From: a virus
Virus record (IMG/VR): IMGVR_UViG_3300045918_000125
Location: 1-26,548 of that record
DNA: 26,548 nt
Direction: 5' to 3' (one strand)
Shown: positions 22,524-26,548 of the stretch, one piece after another
How the letters are laid out: each line of letters starts with the position of its first letter
Numbering within the stretch: the stretch's first letter is position 1
Made by a program: the position numbers and the translations under genes
The notes under the pieces: model-generated
What the model saw: only the letters and a program-made list of their open reading frames with translations
What the model was told of the DNA's origin: nothing
The model's database searches: none

Positions 22524-23033
22524 CTAGAAATTATCATTTAGAATGCATAGTTGAGGAATACCATCTAACCCAAACTCGTACTCGGTAATATCCCATCCTT
22601 GATTCTTAAATTTTAAAACAAAAATAGTATTCATATAGTTAAAACCAGTCTCGTCATCATATACAAACTTAAAAATATCTTCTGACTCATACTTATCTGC
22701 TGGAAAACGTAAATCTCTAGTACCGTTATCATATTCAAATACTAGTCTACTTCCTTCAATACGTATAAATCTGGCTTCTTTTATTACTTTACTTATAACC
22801 ATCGCCTTGGCATGATAATCAAAAGACATCGTTATAGGAAAATAGTAATTATTAGTAATCAAATGATAATCCAACACTGAATCGGCAGACGCTGTTTCTA
22901 CAAAAGACAATACATATTCTTTATTTTGTGTAATATCTTCTGCAAGAGTGGGGCTTTTTCCTCGTACAGTTTGGCGTAATAACCTCTTACTCTCAACCAC
23001 AATGTCAACATACCCAAACTCGGTAAACCTCAT
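22524..23033 (-). CDS. Hypothetical phage protein
   Basis: 169 residues, beta-rich ('FIRIEGSRLVFEYDNGTRDLRFPADKYESEDIFKFVYDDETGF'). Begins 'MRFTEFGYVDIVVESK', a leader-like start similar to MRAKEF and MKINDL on neighbours. Its ATG lies directly after the stop of the preceding gene. No function recognised; probably structural by context. Confidence 0.68.
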   Translation of the reverse strand: MRFTEFGYVDIVVESKRLLRQTVRGKSPTLAEDITQNKEYVLSFVETASADSVLDYHLITNNYYFPITMSFDYHAKAMVISKVIKEARFIRIEGSRLVFEYDNGTRDLRFPADKYESEDIFKFVYDDETGFNYMNTIFVLKFKNQGWDITEYEFGLDGIPQLCILNDNF

Positions 23034-24551
23034 TTATTTTAACCCAGCTAAACGTCTCATAGTATGTATTGCATCTTCTTGAACAGGCTCTGGTTCTTGT
23101 GATGGCGGAGGTGCTTGATCAGTACTGACCTCTTCTTCGGCATCTTCAACGTCATCGTTTGCTAAACTATCATCTTCAGGAGCAGGTGCTAACTCGTCAT
23201 TATTATCAGCTATATTATCATCTTCGGGCGTATCAGCATTAGCATTAACCTGCGTATATATGCTAGGTAGATGAGTTTCTAACCAACCCAATACTATTGG
23301 ACGTACATCTACATCCGGACTACTATCTGCAGCATCGTGAATACGATCAAATAACTCATCATCTCCAATAATACTATATAACTGTCCAGTGGCATCCATT
23401 CCGTCAATACCAGCAAGTAAGGGATCAGACATTAATTCTTGTAACTTTTTAATAGAATCGTCATCTTCAGGTAATGCCCATGTTCCTTCGAGCACTGCCT
23501 CCAACGATTCTTCAAAATTCTTCATATCTGCGTCTAACTTTGGCGACAATTGTTCTTTTTTCATATTTGTATATTTTCTATAAACTAGAGGTAATGCATC
23601 TTCAATTCCTTCAGGAAACGATTTTTGCATAAATTTTTGCTTTAATTCTTCTAAATTAATATCATCCTGTAATGTTTCAACTGGTTTCCAACTTTCTTTA
23701 TATACATCATATCCACGTTTTCCACCTAATTTATGTACGAGATTATGTAAATTCTTATATTGATCTATTGCCGTTTTTACCATGCCAACTGCTTCTAAAT
23801 CTTCAAATGTTTTTCTTTTAGTTTTTTGTACAAACTTACGTATATTTGTCATTTCTGTTACGAGGTCAAATATGTGCTTACCAAAATCGTCATGTAATTG
23901 TCCACCATTAGATACATGTCTGGCTATAGCACACGACCCGCCTATATGCTTAAACGGCATCTTAAATCGTTGCCCTTCTACATCTTCTATATGAATAGAT
24001 TCAATTTGACGACTGCGGGCACCATGTTTAGTTTCATCTACATGCCCAGAGTGTCTAATTATTAGTTTTGTCCCAGAAGCAACTTCCTTAAAACTCGTTT
24101 TAGTAGTCCCGTATAACTTACTTTCAGTAACACTATCTACAACAGACTTATTATCAGTGTCTTCTGGTTTATTAATAGATATCATTTGCTTTAAATCTTT
24201 GATATTTAGATTACTACGACTAATATCTCGTGCATCAAACCCTATCATATTACGTTGTGCAAACTTACGCAGATCTTGTAAGAATTCATACCAGTTATCT
24301 TTTTGCGTACTATCTAAATTTGCACTTAGATTTGTACCATAATAAACTTTTATACTATACTCGTCGATAAGACTAAGTGTTACATTTCCAAATTTATTAC
24401 CATTGGAATCAACATAGTCAAAATTAAAAAACCTTGCTTTAGAAGGGTCTACCGTAGCTTTCGCGTCGGCATCGCCAACACTAACATCTTCAAACCTGTT
24501 ACGTATCTTTTCAAATAATGCAGTAGCAATTGTACTTATATTTAATGCCAT
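23034..24551 (-). CDS. Hypothetical phage structural-type protein
   Basis: 505 residues from the ATG at 24551, chosen because AAAGGAT lies 9 bases upstream; the frame opens 19 codons earlier without a site. N-terminal part ('LFEKIRNRFEDVSVGDADA', 'FFNFDYVDSNGNKFGNVTLSLID') is a compact alpha/beta domain. The middle is helical and basic; residues about 440-490 are very acidic and Pro-rich. The end 'IHTMRRLAGLK' is a short basic/hydrophobic tail. No family named. It follows terminase and precedes two other unknowns, so a virion role is the simplest reading. Confidence 0.7.
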   Translation of the reverse strand: MALNISTIATALFEKIRNRFEDVSVGDADAKATVDPSKARFFNFDYVDSNGNKFGNVTLSLIDEYSIKVYYGTNLSANLDSTQKDNWYEFLQDLRKFAQRNMIGFDARDISRSNLNIKDLKQMISINKPEDTDNKSVVDSVTESKLYGTTKTSFKEVASGTKLIIRHSGHVDETKHGARSRQIESIHIEDVEGQRFKMPFKHIGGSCAIARHVSNGGQLHDDFGKHIFDLVTEMTNIRKFVQKTKRKTFEDLEAVGMVKTAIDQYKNLHNLVHKLGGKRGYDVYKESWKPVETLQDDINLEELKQKFMQKSFPEGIEDALPLVYRKYTNMKKEQLSPKLDADMKNFEESLEAVLEGTWALPEDDDSIKKLQELMSDPLLAGIDGMDATGQLYSIIGDDELFDRIHDAADSSPDVDVRPIVLGWLETHLPSIYTQVNANADTPEDDNIADNNDELAPAPEDDSLANDDVEDAEEEVSTDQAPPPSQEPEPVQEDAIHTMRRLAGLK

Positions 24552-24622
24552 AATTTTTATCCTTTTGGAGCAGAAAACCGTATGATTTTTAGTCAAGTGG
24601 TAGTTCACATTCTGTATTAAGT

Positions 24623-24630
24623 TATTTATG
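24623..24630 (-). promoter_or_regulatory. Late-promoter-type box after terminase
   Basis: CATAAATA on the minus strand (GCATAAATAACT context), 72 bases before the 505-residue gene's start, immediately downstream of the terminase stop. Confidence 0.55.
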
Positions 24631-24635
24631 CTCTT

Positions 24636-26312
24636 TTATGACATAATAAACGGAAGAGGCATAGAAAGTGGCTCAGACATATCTCTCATCTTATTATCTA
24701 GTTCAGCATCGTAACTTTGTAACGTTGTCATCATCCGTATTACTAATAAAGTGGCAGATACTAGATCATCTGTATCTCCAGATCTTGCATTATATGACTG
24801 TCCACTAGCAACAAACGTCTTTAACTCGCTTATTAGATTCTTACTATTGAGGACTAACCTTTTGCTTTCTACTAATTGTTTGAACTTTGCACAAGCTGTC
24901 AACTTAGACGAATTAGTCGTCGTAAATCCTTTTCTATAACGCCTCGAATTACCTAATTTAGCTGGTTCAGACATAAAGTATCCATGTATGTTTTCTTCAC
25001 CTATCTCACTAATCGAAACTAAAGTAGCTTCGCCAATACCATTATTCTCAACACTATAGTAAATGGTATGTTCTGATTTAGTAATACTATAAATATATTC
25101 TATTATATCTCGTAGTAATTTAATTTGCTGTTGGATAGGTGTTTTGTTATGTTGCCATTCCCCTACTTGTTCAAAGGTCGGTAATTCAAATATCTGTATA
25201 GCTGCAAAATCTCCTCCAGTACCTAAACTAGGGTCTAATGCAACGATATACGTATTTCCTATTTTTGGTTTCTTATACCATCTAACTTGTCCTTGCTTCT
25301 CAATAGGATCAATACCTTGTAATTGAGTTAACTTGACAGCATTAATAAGTGTTTCCTCAAATATGATCGGCTCGCATTGGTGCTCCCTCAAAAATCTATC
25401 AATCCCCAGTTTTGATCTTTGATCGTCTGCCCATTTCTCGTCTCTATCGGGATGCTCGCTCCATATGGCTTTGAAAGCTTTAAACCCATTTCTCCCCACT
25501 AGTGTTTCATTACCAAATTCATCAGTAGTTTTATTCGCGTCAACCCATATTTCCCAAAATTGATCATCGTCACTATTTGGCGTTGATGTAATAATAGCTT
25601 TACCTCCAGTAGACAACGTTGGCGTAATTGACGTCCAAAAGGATTTTGCAATTGAGTTACGCACTGCTGCTAGTTCGTCTAAATAAAGTAAAGATATAGA
25701 TAAACCACGCCCGGTATTTTCAGTTGTTGCACTAGACATTATTCTTGATCCGTTATCAAAGTCTATATTCCCCTTATTATAACTAACAGCTCCAGCTCTA
25801 ATAAAATCAGGGACTGATTCATAAGCATATCTAATACGTGTCATAATTTCTTGAGACCCAGCATAAATGTGTGCGGCTATTAAAATAGTTGAGTCTGGCA
25901 CAAACATAGCGTACCAAAGCAGATACCCTGCTGATGTGGTAGAATTATGACTTAATATACCATTTGAGTAAAATCTATGTGTCGTTGAATTAACTCCAAC
26001 GTCATACATATTCTCGCTGATATTTGTATTACTAACATCCTTTACTTTTAATAGCCCATTTTCGGTTATTATTTCTTGTCCAGTAGTGAGCTCTTTAACA
26101 AATATTTCATTACTGTTGCTATCAAATACTATGTGATTATCTGCACATTCTAATATCTTTCCGTTAGCTAACTCTAATTTCCAAATCTCATACTCAACTG
26201 TTTGCTTTACATCTATCAGATCTTGCCAGCCAGAATCAGTTTTGATCTCCCATTCAGCAGTGTTGTATACGTTTGTAAATTTTCGCTCTATTGATTCAGA
26301 AAGTCTATGCAC
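24636..26312 (-). CDS. 17: Split-intein C-half fused to the C-terminal part of terminase large subunit
   Basis: 558 residues from a GTG start with GAGAGG upstream. Residues 1-123 are a C-intein: 'ECADNH' at the block B position (H60), 'NMYDVGVNSTTHRFYSNGILSHN' split as block F and block G with H122 and N123. S124 is the +1 residue. From there on it is gp17-type terminase: 'STTSAGYLLWYAMF' continues Walker A (expected GK just before the S), 'ISLLYLDELAAV' is Walker B, 'IITSTPNSDDDQFW' the coupling motif. The nuclease domain has 'YIVALDPSLGTGGDFAAI', 'VENNGIG' and 'DTDDLVSATLL'. The N-terminal half and its N-intein are not in the window. It should package DNA once spliced in trans. Confidence 0.92.
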   Translation of the reverse strand: MHRLSESIERKFTNVYNTAEWEIKTDSGWQDLIDVKQTVEYEIWKLELANGKILECADNHIVFDSNSNEIFVKELTTGQEIITENGLLKVKDVSNTNISENMYDVGVNSTTHRFYSNGILSHNSTTSAGYLLWYAMFVPDSTILIAAHIYAGSQEIMTRIRYAYESVPDFIRAGAVSYNKGNIDFDNGSRIMSSATTENTGRGLSISLLYLDELAAVRNSIAKSFWTSITPTLSTGGKAIITSTPNSDDDQFWEIWVDANKTTDEFGNETLVGRNGFKAFKAIWSEHPDRDEKWADDQRSKLGIDRFLREHQCEPIIFEETLINAVKLTQLQGIDPIEKQGQVRWYKKPKIGNTYIVALDPSLGTGGDFAAIQIFELPTFEQVGEWQHNKTPIQQQIKLLRDIIEYIYSITKSEHTIYYSVENNGIGEATLVSISEIGEENIHGYFMSEPAKLGNSRRYRKGFTTTNSSKLTACAKFKQLVESKRLVLNSKNLISELKTFVASGQSYNARSGDTDDLVSATLLVIRMMTTLQSYDAELDNKMRDMSEPLSMPLPFIMS

Positions 26313-26349
26313 TTATCTATTACCTCTCGTTAATTTTCATTTCTGTTTT

Positions 26350-26395
26350 GTCGCAAGGAAACCTGATGTTCTTTAGACGTCAGGGGAATTGCGAC
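26350..26395. other. Two-part hairpin upstream of the terminase C-half
   Basis: Outer stem GTCGCAA/TTGCGAC (7 bp), a purine internal loop GGAAA/GGAA on the plus strand, then an 8-bp inner stem CCTGATGT/ACGTCAGG (one T-G) with 7-base loop. It lies between two divergent genes. It could be a transposon-end palindrome (IS605-type ends carry such hairpins) or a 5'-leader structure of the terminase C-half mRNA. Confidence 0.7.
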
Positions 26396-26412
26396 TTACC
26401 TCTATTAATAAG

Positions 26413-26420
26413 TATTTATG
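26413..26420 (-). promoter_or_regulatory. Late-promoter-type box for the terminase C-half
   Basis: CATAAATA on the minus strand, about 100 bases upstream of the GTG start, with the hairpin 26350-26395 in the leader. Confidence 0.45.
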
Positions 26421-26475
26421 CCAATACAGAAAGAAGCGCAAATTAAGCCTAAATGCATATATTTTCTATGGCTGG

Positions 26476-26483
26476 CATAAATA
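26476..26483 (+). promoter_or_regulatory. Late-promoter-type box before the right-edge tnpB
   Basis: CATAAATA on the plus strand, 5 bases before the preferred ATG, the same geometry as at tnpA (4346-4359). Confidence 0.5.
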
Positions 26484-26488
26484 ACTAT

Positions 26489-26548
26489 ATGCAACAATTA
26501 AAAGCACATAAATTTCGTATCTATCCAACTACAGAAGAAGCTAACCAA
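26489..26548 (+). CDS. tnpB: TnpB N-terminus (partial, runs off the window)
   Basis: Twenty codons visible: MQQLKAHKFRIYPTTEEANQ, the standard TnpB start (compare 'LKAYKFRIYPTxEQ'). An in-frame ATG at 26468 would add seven residues, but these would be encoded by the promoter box. Plus strand, divergent from the terminase C-half. No tnpA is seen between it and the terminase gene, so it is either a stand-alone TnpB or its partner lies beyond the edge. Not part of the IS607 copy at 2400-4400, whose TnpB begins quite differently. Confidence 0.72.
   Translation, partial: MQQLKAHKFRIYPTTEEANQ

Noticed and set aside
24636-26312. 5'-truncated terminase pseudogene
   Set aside because: The first 123 residues form a coherent C-intein ending in H-N-S at the P-loop, so the missing N-half is expected to be a separate gene.
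1-26548. CRISPR array or prophage attachment site
   Set aside because: No regularly spaced short repeats seen, and no integrase or att-type duplication beyond the 47-bp repeat.

Overview
The window reads as part of the genome of a large T4-like (myovirus-type) phage of a flagellated, probably aquatic bacterium. The evidence is a T4-type recombination and packaging set on one strand: terminase large subunit (gp17 type), gp32 single-stranded DNA-binding protein, UvsX recombinase and its loader UvsY. In addition there is a phage-style tRNA cluster, low GC, tightly packed genes with ATGA overlaps, and a recurrent NATAAATA box (T4 late-promoter type) ahead of gene blocks. Nearly all genes lie on the minus strand; the exceptions are one ADP-ribosyltransferase-like gene and a transposon gene that runs off the right edge.

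Layout, left to right. 1-700: a GNAT-like phage protein. 700-5250: a degenerate-looking tRNA cluster (Gln, Leu, two Cys, Asp, Tyr, Glu, Asn and several fragments), interrupted at about 2400-4400 by an IS607-type element (serine recombinase TnpA plus TnpB). 5550-8703: small proteins, a FlgK-like hook-associated protein, a flagellin-like protein and a FliS-like chaperone. 8777-9712: a membrane-anchored GGDEF diguanylate cyclase. 9780-11237 (+): ADP-ribosyltransferase-like. 11239-14060: P-loop kinase, methyltransferase and PD-(D/E)XK-like protein. 14114-18145: UvsY, two small proteins, and UvsX broken into two genes by an atypically split intein with a Vsr-like homing endonuclease gene between the halves. 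18260-19294: gp32. 19585-20103: a decayed gene. 20092-24551: three large or hypothetical, probably structural proteins. 24636-26312: the C-terminal part of terminase, preceded by a second split-intein C-half. 26489-end (+): the start of a second TnpB.

Two things stand out. First, a compact set of bacterial motility genes (FlgK-like, flagellin-like, FliS-like, diguanylate cyclase) sits inside a lytic-type phage genome; it looks like a phage module that mimics, caps or reprograms the host flagellum. Second, two P-loop ATPases essential to the phage (UvsX and terminase) are both fractured inside Walker A by split inteins whose C-halves are each 123 residues. One break carries a homing endonuclease gene. 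The other has a TnpB gene next to it, as if an RNA-guided nuclease has taken the homing-endonuclease position.

All calls come from reading the sequence and translations by eye; no database or structure search was run.
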